Notes: a model not told the origin generated them from the sequence alone. A stretch of 30,760 nucleotides of DNA from Paramacrobiotus richtersi (GCA_034698045.1 JAQGAU010000336.1:1-30760), one strand, 5' to 3'. Counted from the stretch's first letter, positions 14,372-26,639 are shown. Program-made: numbers and translations.

Positions 14372-15370
14372 TTAAAAATTCAGAGGAACAGCATTATGCG
14401 GAACTGCCGGCTGGGTAATTATACTGGGAAATCCCGTCCAGTTGCAATACATCTGGCGCTGAATCGTTCGTGCACGAGCGTTTAATTGTTTCTTCCATTT
14501 CGTTCGCCGATTCTGGAACCTGAAAAGTCAAAGAACATAGTATCGAATCATACCAGTTTTTACCGGCGGGATATCGATGTAAATCGATCGTCGGTTTCAA
14601 TCAGCATCAAGTTCAAAGCTGTCCTAACAATAAGAAGCCACTGTTCTGTTACGCATAACAAACGTGTAAAATTAAAGGAATCGCAAGTACTAGTATCTCT
14701 TAAAGTAGCTCCATCCGGCTGGACACATTAGTACAGTTCTTTATGCCGCTGTAACAATACTTAAACGTACATATTTACTATTTACGCACCATGTCTTCAC
14801 TTGTGCCTCTGTAAGGCCCAATAACTCGGCCAGCTCCATCCTCTTGGAAACGGTCAAATATTTGTCGATTTTGAATTCTGTTTCCAACCGTTCGAGTTGC
14901 TTTGTACTATACGCCTGTCTCGGTTTCCGGTCAAAACTGGCTTTTCGCGAGCGTCTGTTCCGGAAACCTACATCAGAAACCACATATTTGATCGAGCCGT
15001 AAACATGATAGTCTTAACAATTGTAAGAATCTGATATAAATTTGAAGTTCAATAAATTTGCACGTCCATAAGGCGGTGAGTACACTCCACACATACCTGG
15101 ATAAGAACAAGCTGGGAACTGGGCCGGAAGTATGTGTTGCAAGTTTGATATCAGTTGCGGAAGCTGCAATGGTAAGTCGCCGGATCTGCTGTTAGTTTCC
15201 CAAGGGGCTCGAAGAACTTGACCTCCTGGTAAAGGACTTTTCCGAATAGTTTCCGAAGCGTTTCTCACAGTGCCGCTGGTCGAAGCCCATGCACCGGCAT
15301 CTGACCCTTTTCGGTACAGAATGGATTCGATGGAAAAATCCTTTGATTTCGAATGCGTAAAATCTTCCAT
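14372..15370 (-). CDS. NK/BarH-like (ANTP-class) homeobox transcription factor, 3 exons
   Basis: Exons 15370-15097, 14967-14790 and 14519-14372 join in phase (1, then 2) to 199 aa ending NAVPLNF. Splice sites are CCAG|GTATGT with GATGTAG, and ACATG|GTGCGT with TTTTCAG. The homeodomain spans about residues 104-163. It has R5, a Tyr at position 8 instead of the usual Phe, L16, F20, and helix 3 KTWFQNRRTKWKKQ with W48, F49, Q50 and N51. The second intron falls inside the W48 codon. An N-terminal engrailed-homology (eh1) motif, FSIESIL at residues 12-18, predicts Groucho-dependent repression. The KPRQAYSTKQLERLE and DKYLTVSKRMEL pattern resembles the invertebrate CG11085-type NK-like group as I remember it. 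I do not assign a symbol because BarH relatives are close. An in-frame upstream ATG at 15523 would add 51 residues, but an N-terminal eh1 favours 15370. Confidence 0.93.
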
Positions 15371-17600
15371 TCTCTGTAAACGGGAGCAAGTATGTTCGTT
15401 ACGCGGAGAAGCTATGACGCGTGACCGATGGCCATACGCACGCACATCCCTAATATTGCATAAGATACAAATTTGACGGTGTTGGATACGCATATTAATT
15501 ATCCTAAGCAGATTTAGACGCATGTGTCACGTTAATTATCGGTAGTTTTTCGATTGACCACTGATTAGCTACGCACGATTTTTGCGCAGAAGGTCGCATT
15601 ATGCATAAACTGCTAAAATGAATTTAACTTTTACATAATTCGCTAAAGGTCATACAACCGAATAAGACGTGTCATGATAATCACAACATCTTTTAGAAGG
15701 ATAGGGTTGTAAACATGCAACCTATTCCGGTCTGTATGCGTTATGAATAGCATTATTTTAAAATATATAAAAGCTGTGCTGCTAAACTTTTACTGCTATT
15801 AGTATTACACTGATTTTAGTACACAAATAAGAATAAACAGATCTGTATACTTAAAAATATTAAAAATATGTAGAAAAAGCATAGTTATAGATCTGACGCG
15901 TATACATAGCTGGAGTGCCATATAAGCAGTACGAAAATCCCCCATATAAACCTGTATTGTTTTCCTTCAACACCCTACATAACAGCCCACGAAATAGAAT
16001 TACCCCACAAAAAACAACTTACCTGTTTGTTTACTAGTTGGTTTAGCTTCAGTCCGGCACAAGGAAGTTTTGCGTATTACAAAATTTTATAATCTAGAGG
16101 TTTTGCAGCACTGTTGCTGCACACTAAAATTCTGAAGTCTTTAACGACCCCGATGTAAATCAACCAACCATAATGCTCGTTTGCCGATAGAAACATGGAT
16201 CTATAGCGCCTCTCTAAACGCTCCAGTCATCTTCGTCTGTCTGATTATCTCTTTAAAACCGCAGTTTTTCTGCTTACCTAACAGGATAGCTTAATGTTAC
16301 AATGCCGCGACAACTGAGAACAATGACTGTCTAATCAACAACATTTCCTGCAATAACCAATTAGATCTCGATTAGCGCTTCAGAAAGACGGAACATAAAA
16401 GCAGTTGACACACATCGATCGCTCGATAATCAGTGTTTAGCATTAAAGAGGATCACATTTAATTGTTACTGGACACCATGTTCCAGAAATGCTTCGTTTT
16501 TGCATAACAGCAGTAGACGTTGTAAAAATAGTGCTTTAAAGCGCTGGCTAGTTGCGCTAAAGCTGAATTAAACAAGAAAATCAATCAAGAACAGCTATAA
16601 CAGCAAATGGCGTGGCATCTTAAGCTATTTTTGTTTATTATAAAGAAATCCGACCTATATACCGTACACCACAATCTGCTTTACAGTTATAAGTTACAGC
16701 TATAATTTATGTAACGTTACATGCTTCTATATCGTGTACCTACTAAAAGCTGTTTTCCAAAGGTCACTTCAAACATCGTACGCACAGCGGGGCGCGCGTG
16801 CATACACCCATACTAATTACATCGATAACTTATTCTGTTACTGAAGCATACTAACAACTTTACACTAAATTTATCAACGTGACGCACCTGTACAGATATG
16901 TGCAGTATGCAGCTGGATCAGAAAAATTTAATAATGATCAAAGCAGAGACCAATGGCAATCAAAACATTAAAGTACGTCGGTATATGTAAGTCTATGTGG
17001 AATGTCACCTGGATCCCACATCAGTGCGCCCATGAACTGGCTTCCTGATACAGTAGAATAAAATGTAGGATAACTCGGAAGTTTATGCACGCTTATGAAC
17101 TTTGTTGAGGCAAATTGAGCGTTTGTCTATCGAGACCGTTTTGTTATTCATGGTGTAATTGAAACACGTATTTATGCGCTCCATTATGTCAGTCTAAATG
17201 ATCACCTAAAAGCCTCAGCGATATTAATCAATTCATGATTGTTTAATCAGATATTCCATATTTACCTATCATGAAATTATATTCTGTCTGACATAAGTGT
17301 TTCCAAATAGGCCGCTTTTACAGATTCGCTAAGTGCCGTATAACTGACCTTAAGTTACAAAGTGGCTTTTGTGCCGAAGCTTGTCTATCCCATGTCAACC
17401 TGTCATTCAACAATATCCATAAAATCACGTTCTTATGGTAACGTGGCTGGTTATTAATCGTTACAGACATTTACTTAATAGCTACATTAACAATTTATAG
17501 ACTTGCGAATGTCATCACAGTGTAATGGCACGAAAAACATTTACTTTCCAAATCAAATTCAATTTCTGTTGCAAGACCGGTACTTCAGACGGTTGACGGC
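15371..17600. other. AT-rich region upstream of the homeobox gene; no gene seen
   Basis: I see no supported exon on either strand. Its position upstream of a developmental homeobox gene makes it the natural place for that gene's promoter and enhancers. A TATATAAAAG string at 15764-15773 is on the opposite strand, and I do not assign it. Confidence 0.3.
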
Positions 17601-19920
17601 ATCGTAGATGCAATTTTGAGATACGGTGCGCATGCAAGATGTGATTATTTGTCAGAGTTCGAACACTGGTCAAATAGTAATCAACACGAACCCACCCGTT
17701 TCAAGTCTTGCATGCGTAGGCTTGGTTTTGGCCACAGTTGGTACTGCTGCAGTGGTGACCTTTGACAAGCGCCAAACAGTGGCCCACACACTCTGCATGT
17801 CTTTCTAATGTATCTCGGAGACACCGCTCAACCACAATATATATGCTATATATGCTACACTGAATCCCACTTCTTATTGCGGCTTATAATGCTTTAACTG
17901 GCATGCAATATCCTCTAACGAAAACACGCGCCGACCAAATTGAATGACCAAAACGTCGTGCGACTCTTGGTCTAGTAGACAAATCGCTTCGGGTACGGGT
18001 TCTGATGGCAAGATCAGATGCAAAGTCTTGCTTGTCACAGTTAATCAGACAGATTTCATTTTTTAGCACCAAATTTGAGGTTATATTTTTGGTCTTTCGA
18101 GGTCACATTCTCCTTGCGAAAGAACAATCAGCTGGTCTCCAGTTAATTTTCAGTAGCCAATTCTTTTTATTTATTTATTTATTTATTCTTCCGAAGCAGA
18201 CAACCCTTTTACACAGGACTTCAAAGTCTCTCTTTTGTTTCTGCTTACGCAGTACTTGCACTTCGATATTTCTTAAGACCAGAAACAGTAATTTAAAAAT
18301 TGATAAATGTTCGTATTATACAGAATACCTAGCTGCAACTGTGGAAAGCGATCGCCACATGTACAGTAACTGCACCAGTTTGTATCTTGTCATACAGTTC
18401 CATAATTTATGTATCTATAGTTCCACGGGTCCACTGGCTCAATTCGTGGGTGCTCAAAGGATTATTAGTTCACTAACAGAACCACGTCATCTTAAATGAA
18501 AAGAAAAGGTTATTATAAGTGCCTTTGCTTCAGAGACAGGATTACAATGCAGATGTGGAATAATTTTATTTATCCTAACTTGCAAATCGTTTACAAGCAT
18601 ATAACTCGAAAAGCTTGAACGTACGAGTTTTGTTGTAAACCACGAATTAGGTCGGCATTGTCAATATTTACGTACACATTTGAGCTCAAACATTTTTTTC
18701 TCGTAATTCTGTAAATATCGTTGTCGTATCTCAGGAATAGAATAAAGTCGAACATCTTCTTACCGTGAGCGTATCAATCAGAAGGACTTGCACTAAAAGA
18801 TACGCCAGTCAGATGGTTGTAGAGCTAAAAAAATCTATTTTTAATTCCCAACATAGAAAAGTATTTAGTTGACTTCTCAGAATTTGCGGCGCGATCCTAA
18901 AATTCTCTGAAGTGTAATTTAGCGGAATTTTTCCTCGTGATAACCTTACTGATTCTGTTGCATTAATGTCAATATTTCTTTCGTTAGTCCTGCTTAAACT
19001 TAGAAGTAGCACCATCCATATAATTTCGAGAATGAGAATATTATAAAATATTCAGATTTAAAACATTTCACAGCAGCACTGGTTATGGTTTAGAAAATTA
19101 AGGTAACAATTGTTCTTATATGTATTATGCATATGAGCGTGGACGGCCGTACTGCGTAATGCCGTCTCACTTGTCAGGATGACCTGCGTCTTTTGTATAC
19201 ATAATACGAATAAAAACTCCTAGTGCAGATAATATTCTATAAAATATGGTGTATCAATCAAGTTCATAGTTTTATAATTAGTCGTGACCGTACAAAAGTC
19301 TCATCCAGTCAGCCACACCTGCATGAACCGTAATTTCCGCAATAAATTAAACGTTAAAGCGTGTTTCCGTAAATAAATTAAACGTCTTTCCGTAAAACTT
19401 TCCACAATAAATTAGTAAGGAAGCTACCAATATTAGCAACCGTAGATCAAGAGCTGCACTGTCATGCTGTGGCATGGTGATTCAGACCAAATCACCATTA
19501 AGCGCTTTAATGATGTCGAATGTGATTCACGCTTGGCAGCAGTAATCTATTGTTTTTTGAGTTTACATAATAACTCCTAACAACGAATTTGTTTGGCCGT
19601 TTCTCTCACGCTGCTTATTAACACTTCCTTATTTTAGTATGATGCACAAGAATGCATTGATTCATTAATGAATACTGAACACATTACTAACTGCGGACCG
19701 GCATGCGATTCCGCACGAAGTAATTAAATCAGCACGAGCAAAGTCTTATTATCAACCGGAACGAAAATTTAGTATAACGAAATACTCTCAACCCGAACTT
19801 CGTGTCCGTATCCGGTTTACGATGATATATCTTTTTCCAGTACCACCAAATCGGCCAAGTCCGTAATTGCCCGTATCTTTGCTTAGGATATAATTATGTC
19901 AATTTTGGTTTCATAAAATC
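17601..19920. other. Intergenic region; no gene seen
   Basis: Short open frames occur, for example around 18005-18499, but they lack family similarity, codon coherence or splice partners. A TTTA microsatellite lies at about 18166-18187. A short A/T-rich duplication containing AATAAATTAAACGT repeats at about 19340-19385. Nothing else is supported. Confidence 0.3.
18166..18187 (+). repeat. (TTTA)n microsatellite
   Basis: Five consecutive TTTA/ATTT units in an intergenic stretch. Confidence 0.8.
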
Positions 19921-21051
19921 ATGGTTCTTTCAGTGGTAAAATCAACAGTTCTTGATTATCGATCTCGAATGGTGGCATTGTTGCCGATCCTTATTATGAT
20001 ATTCATTGGTAAGTCAGGCAAGCGCCACATGGGGAATTTTGCATGTGGTTATTCTACATATAAATCGCTGCGTAAAAAAGATACTTTAAAATATATCTTA
20101 CACCAGAAAATGATAATTATTATAAGCCGTGTACTCAAGCCGCTCGCTAGTAATAAAGGGAACAATTGCTTTGGTTACTCTACAATTATATATGTACTGA
20201 ACACAAAGTATACAATGCGGTTGTTCTCTTACATTAGTAAATACTAGCGAGCGGCTTTGCGTGTACAGTATTTACTATTCTTAATACTTTCTGATTAGTG
20301 TCCTTAACTTTATATAGTACTAGTAAATCCAAGAATACTATCTACCATACTATGATGAGAGTAAATTAATCTTGGTAAATCTAACCAAAAGCAGGCTCAT
20401 CCGCCGGCGGCCGGCAGCGCCTCTAGCAAGATCTGCATTAATTAATGCATGTCGATGGCGTAATACAACATAGTTAGCAGACGGTACATACCGTACGTAT
20501 ACGTCCATATTCGTGCGATTTTCGCTTCGTGATTTTTGACAATAAAAACCATTTTGCGGTCTTTGCCGATATCGGAAAAATATTACTGATATTTCGTCAG
20601 TAAAATCGAGGTAGATTTACTTCTGGAAGTACATCTCCCTTGGAAAGATGAACTATAACGTATTGACGTGAATTATTAAATTATTGAATTCTGTGGGCAT
20701 TTTTTTATTCTTCAGATCATTCTTATTTACGTTACGCTCCGATTTTCAGGTATATGCCACTGCGAAAAAAAAGAAGACAAAATTACCAATTACTATTACT
20801 ACGATTACCAGAATAAAAGCTTGGTAGAAGCCCAATTCCCGGATCCTCCAAGCAGAAGTGGACGAGTGGGCCCCACATCGTCAGCAAACGAACGATTCGA
20901 AGACTGGGACAGGAATTATCGCTACAAGAGCGTAGAAAAACCACTAACACTGGTGTTCAGCCGGATTATACGAGAAAGGAAACGGAAGGTCACCAGTACT
21001 ATGACTTCCCTCACAGAAGCGAATAACATAAAAATAAATATAAAGAATTAA
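19921..21051 (+). CDS. Small secreted or membrane-anchored protein, 2 exons, function unknown
   Basis: Exon 1, 19921-20008, ends ATTG|GTAAGT. Exon 2, 20750-21051, follows acceptor GATTTTCAG. The junction keeps phase 1 and rebuilds a Gly codon, giving 129 aa. A hydrophobic stretch at about residues 18-30 (VALLPILIMIFIG) preceded by Arg looks like a signal peptide or anchor, especially if Met17 (at 19969) is the real start. A CHCEKKED segment follows, then a Tyr run (YYYYDY), a Pro/Ser/Arg region and a basic stretch (RIIRERKRK) near the C-terminus. The basic clusters could be processing sites, but no known neuropeptide motif is visible. The stop lies 70 bp from the convergent TRMT44 stop, and AATAAA overlaps the 3' end of the coding region at about 21032. 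I recognise no family. Confidence 0.5.
20137..20257. repeat. Inverted repeat in the intron of the small secreted-protein gene
   Basis: AAGCCGCTCGCTAGTA at 20137-20152 and TACTAGCGAGCGGCTT at 20242-20257 are exact 16-bp reverse complements about 90 bp apart, with weaker complementarity extending outward (GTGTAC on both sides). It looks like a small terminal-inverted-repeat element or its remnant. Confidence 0.6.
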
Positions 21052-21121
21052 TTTTCCAACAATTTCCGAAAGCAAACGTTCGCAAAAAGTTCGCCTGACT
21101 TTGCCAAGCATAATGACGTGT

Positions 21122-23502
21122 TTATGAAACCTCTTTATCGGAATGGGTCAAAGACTCCCCTGGATGGATGTACAAGCACGTATTCGCGTCCAGGGAACAG
21201 CCGTCCGGATGATTAACGGAAAACCAGCATTGTTTGGTTTTGACTGCCGTTTTCAACTTTTTACTCCGCTTCTGCGGATCAGAATAATTTCTCAATCTGA
21301 CTTCCGCATTGTAGACTTCGAAGACATGTTGATTATTCCTTATAAAAGTCTGTAAACCACCGCACTGATTTTTCATTCCGGAAATCGTATCTTCGTTCAA
21401 AAGTTTCATCAGATCGCGCAACGCCACAACTCCGCCAGCATTCCATGATTTCGTCGAGGGGACTGCAATTATGTTAACAGAACGTAATAGCTCGTTAACA
21501 ACGGTAGTTATAACGGAATCCCGCGTCGAAGAGGACAGTGTCGTGCAGTTGCGAATGGGCTCATGGTTGGAGCGGATGACAAAGTTCGGACGTCCGGTCT
21601 GCAAACGCGAAGCCAAAAAGGCTGTTCGTTCACAATCTTTTGCAGCGTGCTCTTCCGCTGGGTATAAACGCCGGCGTCCAATGAAGCACTTTCGCTTTGT
21701 CGATGGGATACGCAATGTATCTTCTTCGATAACAAAACCCAGATTCGAGCAGATGAACCGCAAATATTTGAAGTACGCTTGGTATTCGCTTTCATTTCCC
21801 GGTTTGTTGAATTTGTGATTAAAATCAAAGGCACAGCACGGAAGAAGAAAGAACTTTGTTGTGTAAGATGATCTGGAAGACATACACTTGTCTGACGTAA
21901 ACGGAAAAAGATCTGCACGACAAAAAGTGAAACAGCAATAACATGCATTAAAATGACACAGACCACGCAGGTTGTAAGAGAAAAACCAAATAACTATAGT
22001 CTGAAAGTGCTGTTGTACAGCAAGACACTTGCACACATTTACAACGGCAAAACGGAATAAATAGTTATCTTCGCGGCGCTATCTCAAGCTCTGGCGTTAC
22101 CTTGATGCGATGTATGGAATCCATGGTGTCAGTTCATCGGAATGGTTGCCAATAATCCAGTCATACTGTGGAAGCGTTTCTATCGAGGGGTCCAACGTTC
22201 TCTCCACTAATGTTGTGCCCGTTCCATATTTGTCCCATATTTTTCGCTGCCGTGTATCAATACCGACTCCCGGATGCTACCATCATCATAATTCTTTGAG
22301 ATTCAGTGATATCGCAACTGACCAGAAACTTACGCCTTCGCAAGATAACAGATGCACCAGAAGTCCATTCCCGCAACCCAGATCAACGAAACTCTGCTGT
22401 CCACAACCAGTGCGCCCCCTTTCGTCCTCCCACAACGCCTGAAAATTAAATCAGTAAAATATAATAAAATTAACGCGGATGAAACCGAGCATCATTAAAT
22501 ACGTGATAAAAACAATGCAGTCACTTTCTTTCTCACCAACAAATACGCAGCGATCCCAATATCTTCGCTGACAAATTTATGTGGATCCGTTGACTCGGCC
22601 CAATCCTACTAAAACAAATTATAAACGTCTTCTACTGTGGTAGCAATCCAAATTGTGAAAGCTATTCTCACTCGAACAATTTGTTTTCCATACTTTCCTT
22701 TCAATCTCTGGACAATCGCTGCGTATCTCTTGACCGAAACAAGTCGCAGAGAATTCTTCGCCTCAGGAGTGTCATTTTTCTTGGCCGGATCGTAAGTCTT
22801 GCTCCAACTCACCAGTTTCGGTAGGAGGGAATTTTTCAGCCAATCTTCCGACGGGGAAGATTCCGCATTATCTGTGCCGAGCACATCAAAGCGCAACAAG
22901 GAACCTCCGTTATCGCCTGCGTCTTCACAAACTATGCGATATGTCAAATCCGTCGAAGGGTTTTTTGTCTTACGACACGCGTTACCATCCTGCTGCAAGG
23001 GCTTAGGACAGTCCACCGGGCGCAAGTGTGAATTCTCTGGGGTTTTCTGCAGTGGTAAGGGAATGAAAGTGGCGGAATAGTTCGCTTCATCTACAGTAAA
23101 CAGAGTGTAACATAAAAGGAAACATACGTAACCAAAGTCCGCATGATTTTTCCCGATGCACTGAGCTATGTAAGGTATTTTACCTATAAGTACGGCTTCA
23201 GTAACTTCAGCGAAAACACTCGTTCGCGGTATCAGGTTCCGTACTGTCATGGATGTAGCGCTTGCTGGGTCGGCGATGAGTGAGTTTTCGTTGATGAAGT
23301 TCCGCAACCACGCGTGCCATACTGCTTCCTCCGTCACTCGAAGGGTGTCATCGATCTCGGAACACGTGAATAATGGCTCGATTCCACATAAGCGACGATT
23401 AACCAAATGAGGTTTGGTTATCCACAGGCCTACAGCGGACCATGCCGCTTCGCGACATTCTGGCAAGGATGTGCATATGCACTGGCGAAATCTGCTGTCC
23501 AT
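21122..23502 (-). CDS. TRMT44: TRMT44: tRNA-Ser (uracil-2'-O)-methyltransferase, 6 exons
   Basis: Class I SAM-dependent enzyme that forms 2'-O-methyluridine at position 44 of tRNA-Ser in the cytoplasm (yeast Trm44, human TRMT44/METTL19). Exons 23502-23184, 23090-22672, 22605-22537, 22438-22334, 22276-22101 and 21872-21122 join in phase to 612 aa. The ATG lies in a CACCATGG context. The N-terminal block (W.....W.TKPHLVNRRLCG) matches the family start. The SAM-binding motif is VDLGCGNGLLVHLL at about 287-300. The family signature IGNHSDELTPWIP is at about 346-358, then FFLLPCC and DTLRIPSTKRKC. A C-terminal CCCH zinc finger (C-x9-C-x6-C-x3-H) starts at CWFSVNHPDGC. Human TRMT44 is longer (about 757 aa), the difference lying mainly in low-conservation N-terminal parts. 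Introns run from 66 to 228 bp. Confidence 0.95.
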
Positions 23503-24112
23503 GGTGCAGTTTAAAGCATTGCAAACACCACGAAATGAAGGAATCCAGCTACATATCCAGCCGTGGATCTGACAGCGATCATCAGGAGAGGACTGAAAAT
23601 ATTTTTTCAATTTACCAATTAGTAACACTCATCAGAACAGATTACAACTGATTACAATTAGTAACACTCATCATGCTCAGAACAGACTACAACAAATTAC
23701 AGCTGAACTCAACAATTTTTACAAGTGAAAAATTTACAACAGAAGGAACTACTCGGAGCGGTTGGCACTGACGCAGTCGTTAGCACTTATTTTTACTTTT
23801 TACAAGTTAGATGAAGAAAAGCCAAATTACTTTTTAGATGAAGAAAAGCCAAAGGAAGGATGCATACAAGTAGTCGTGAACCGACCGTGGCGGGCGAACT
23901 CGAAGGTCAAACCGGCAAAGGTATATAGCGGAGTACTCAAAACAAAATGGCCTATTTGCTATGTCGAATTGTCGAATGTAATACGATCGCAAAACACCTA
24001 AAATTACTATCACCTTACACTTAGTTGCTAGCTATATTTTTTAATCGGACAACATAAAACACAAACAACAGAAAAACCAACTAAAAAAAGAACTAGAAAC
24101 AGCACACCACTT
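23503..24112. other. TRMT44 5' flank with short tandem duplications
   Basis: No supported gene. Around 23617-23695, AATTAGTAACACTCATCA is present twice, followed by similar CAGAACAGA-TACAAC tails. Around 23810-23850, AGATGAAGAAAAGCCAAA is present twice in tandem. This flank should include the TRMT44 promoter. Confidence 0.4.
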
Positions 24113-24460
24113 TCAACCCACATTTCGCCGTGGCCGAATTACTGAGAATATCTCATCTAAATAAGTTGGCCGATGCCGTTCCCAGAACAGCAGAGCGCTC
24201 GCTCGCTGCAACTCTACACTAATACGCTGATAAATGTATTCTTTGGCTCGTTTCTCTCCCGTTTCTTGGCGAATCTTACTGACTAACTCAGCGCATCAAT
24301 CGGTGGGCTTCCGGACCCCATGGTCCCATCGTTTCGAATTCCAACGGACAAATTAACAGGTAATCACCGGTGATGTTCTGGTAATTGGTGACCTTTGCCT
24401 GCTCCGCCTGGACTGCCGCAGCTCCCGCTTTTTTGGATGTTGCCGAGAGGTAAGTCAATG
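24113..24460 (-). pseudogene. Retrotransposon reverse-transcriptase C-terminal remnant
   Basis: Minus-strand translation gives TSKKAGAAAVQAEQAKV, then EFETMGPWGPEAHRLM, then a stop and frameshift, then IRQETGEKRAKEYIYQRISV and a Gln-Arg-rich end. This series (KKAG..A; ET.G.WGPEA; I.Q.TG..RA..F..QR.S.) is characteristic of the C-terminal tail of reverse-transcriptase polyproteins of invertebrate non-LTR-like mobile elements. At least one in-frame stop and a frameshift show it is dead. The upstream polymerase core was not found in the window. Confidence 0.65.
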
Positions 24461-26022
24461 CGACCGTGCATTGACGGGTTGCTTGACCATGAGCGAATAA
24501 TAACAGTGATTCATAGACAGTGTTGCTGGTCTCCAGAACTTAAGGACGAAGCGCGAACGATATGCTTTACCACTTTCTTAGTAATATTACAAAAAATGAC
24601 TTTATTGTATAATTAAAGACAATACAAAAACCCTACAGATACCCTACAAATTAGGCTACAATACTCATGTAAAATAAACAGCCTATTTACTACTCATGAC
24701 ATATGGTGCAGCTGCTCAATGCGCTCATCGTCAGCTGGTCGGAAATCACGCAAGATCACCCCTCGGAGTATCATGAAATATGAAAACATATTTCAGTTTA
24801 ACCATCTACCATTATTATGCCGTTTGAAGCGAACATTGCTAATAATAAAATAAGTAGATGAGTGCAAGTGCTGCTCTGTTATTGCATCGTAAATTAGACC
24901 GGAAGTGATGCACGGTCAACGCGACAAAAATTTCAGTCACCGTTGACGTTCCGGTGTATGTTAAAAATTCCAGACGAAAGCCTTGGTGTCTGAACTGGCA
25001 TTTTGAAAATGCGATGTATCACGGCATCGAACTATTTTTTAACTGCTGTGTTTTCTTTGGAACAGATTTTGCACTTGCTGATCCAGAAAAGAGCATATGA
25101 TCGTCAAGAGAATTCAATTACGTAACGCGAGCTCTTCATTGGTCTGTAGACCGTACTGCACCGCATATTCGGTATTCAGCCGTTTAAGTTTCTAATAATT
25201 GTTACTTCTAATCGTTATAGATTCAAAGCTGTACCTAATCGACAAGGCCACAGCTTTAGGATCAATCACACCCCAACCCAATACGACAACCATACAAGAA
25301 ACGTTATTTGAAGTCCCGAGTTTTAAAACTAGCCGGCATACGTAAACAGTTTAGCATAAATCTTCAAATTTACAATTGTTAGAAGGTACGTATACGACAC
25401 TATTTACGTAATGTTCCAATTCTTTGAAGGGATGATTGTCGATATGAATCATTATTATCAGACGCTGTTACAGTATTTAACTAGTATCGCACACGCGTAT
25501 ACATAATGTACCTTTTAATATCATTATTAGTATTCGTGTAAGCTTGTGTTTGAGTATGCATAATTACAGTGTTACCTTTAATATTGGAAAATTAAGTATT
25601 AATCCCATTTACCCAGTTTCACAATTGCAAGAATTTTAAAAAGTGCAGCTTTAAAGTCGCTAAATTATTGTCAGCAATGCTATTAAACATGGTATTATTA
25701 ATTTTAGAGCAGTATTAATAACAGGCCATTAACTTAGTTTAACTAACAAATTGTCTTCCAGAATATCAGCATTGTGTTACAGAAGGGAAATGCTCTTTGC
25801 GCGCGTGGTACTTTTAATGACGATACTTGTTTTTGAAAATCCGCTAACTGAAAAAAACACCTAAAACTTGAATAAAATATAAGATTTATAAATTTTTTAG
25901 CTTTTATTAATGTGCACTTTGAAGATACCGTGTACTTCTATAAGTTCTATTGGTGCGGAGGGCGTACCATCTGCGGCGTACCAATCGCGAATGCACGCAT
26001 GGGAAATCGCTGAGAGCGCCGA
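24461..26022. other. AT-rich intergenic DNA; no gene seen
   Basis: I find no coding exon, RNA gene or repeat that I can support in this 1.5 kb between the reverse-transcriptase remnant and the large fold-back element. Confidence 0.3.
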
Positions 26023-26032
26023 CGCAGACCAA
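26023..26032 (+). repeat. Left 10-bp target-site duplication of the fold-back element
   Basis: CGCAGACCAA lies immediately before the left terminus (ACGTATACGT). The same ten bases, in the same orientation, lie immediately after the right terminus. Confidence 0.85.
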
Positions 26033-26450
26033 ACGTATACGTTCTGAGTAATATTTCAGCTGCACTTTGTCGTACGCCGTAGGAGTGTGCGACAGTATGT
26101 ACTCTCCACTGCACCGACTCCAGTACGGCATCAGTCTGGAAATGGTGACTTGGGACTTAGAAAAATTTACAGTTTGCACCGCCGATCAGTGAAAGTTTAT
26201 TTCTCGTTCTTGATTTTGAAATGCCTGATACTCAGCAGTTTTGAATAGTATTGCACATCAGTCGCCAGTGGTTTGGTTGAGGTACAAAACACGAAATTTT
26301 TGGAGGTGCTTTTGTTTTTTTGCCCATTAAATCATAATTCTGTCAAAATCGGTCAACGAAAAGGTCTGATTTTTCCGCGACCCAAGAACGTAGTCTTTAG
26401 ACTTTATGGTTTATTCTCCAGTGGCCATGCATGTCGTTCGTTGCTGTGAT
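26033..26450 (+). repeat. Left outer terminal inverted repeat of the fold-back element
   Basis: About 400 bp that pair with about 29450-29846 in inverted orientation. The outermost ~115 bp are nearly identical, with more divergence and small indels further in. Its minus strand has an open frame with the peptide SRCSGEYILSHT. Confidence 0.75.
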
Positions 26451-26639
26451 GGGGTTCTAAAGTTTATTTAGCCTGTTCGTAACTGTACGATCTGCACCCA
26501 GCGTTTTAAGGTTGATGTCGCGTTTGGTACTAGGTTCAGGTGTTTATATTTAAGTGCAAGGAGGAGGATCGTAATGAGGTGCCAAGTTCAAGACTTATTG
26601 CAGTCGTGGATTTTCAACTAGTTTAGTTCTCCTTATTAC

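Noticed and set aside
15764..15773. TATATAAAAG TATA-box-like string
   Set aside because: It is on the + strand, while the nearest gene (homeobox) is on the minus strand. No + strand gene starts downstream.
18418..18490. tRNA-like look of the stretch containing GGCTCAATTCGTGGG
   Set aside because: No acceptor stem pairing, no proper T-loop and no anticodon arm could be built.
18005..18499. 164-codon + strand frame
   Set aside because: The composition is not protein-like, it runs through a TTTA microsatellite, and no similarity or splice context is visible.
21471..21818. 115-codon + strand frame inside TRMT44
   Set aside because: It is antisense to the last TRMT44 exon and has no similarity of its own.
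23609..23628. Upstream extension of the TRMT44 first exon frame
   Set aside because: The frame is open, but the ATG at 23502 has an excellent Kozak context and the family-conserved start follows soon after. The upstream segment looks like intron or 5' UTR with an acceptor-like TTTTCAG.
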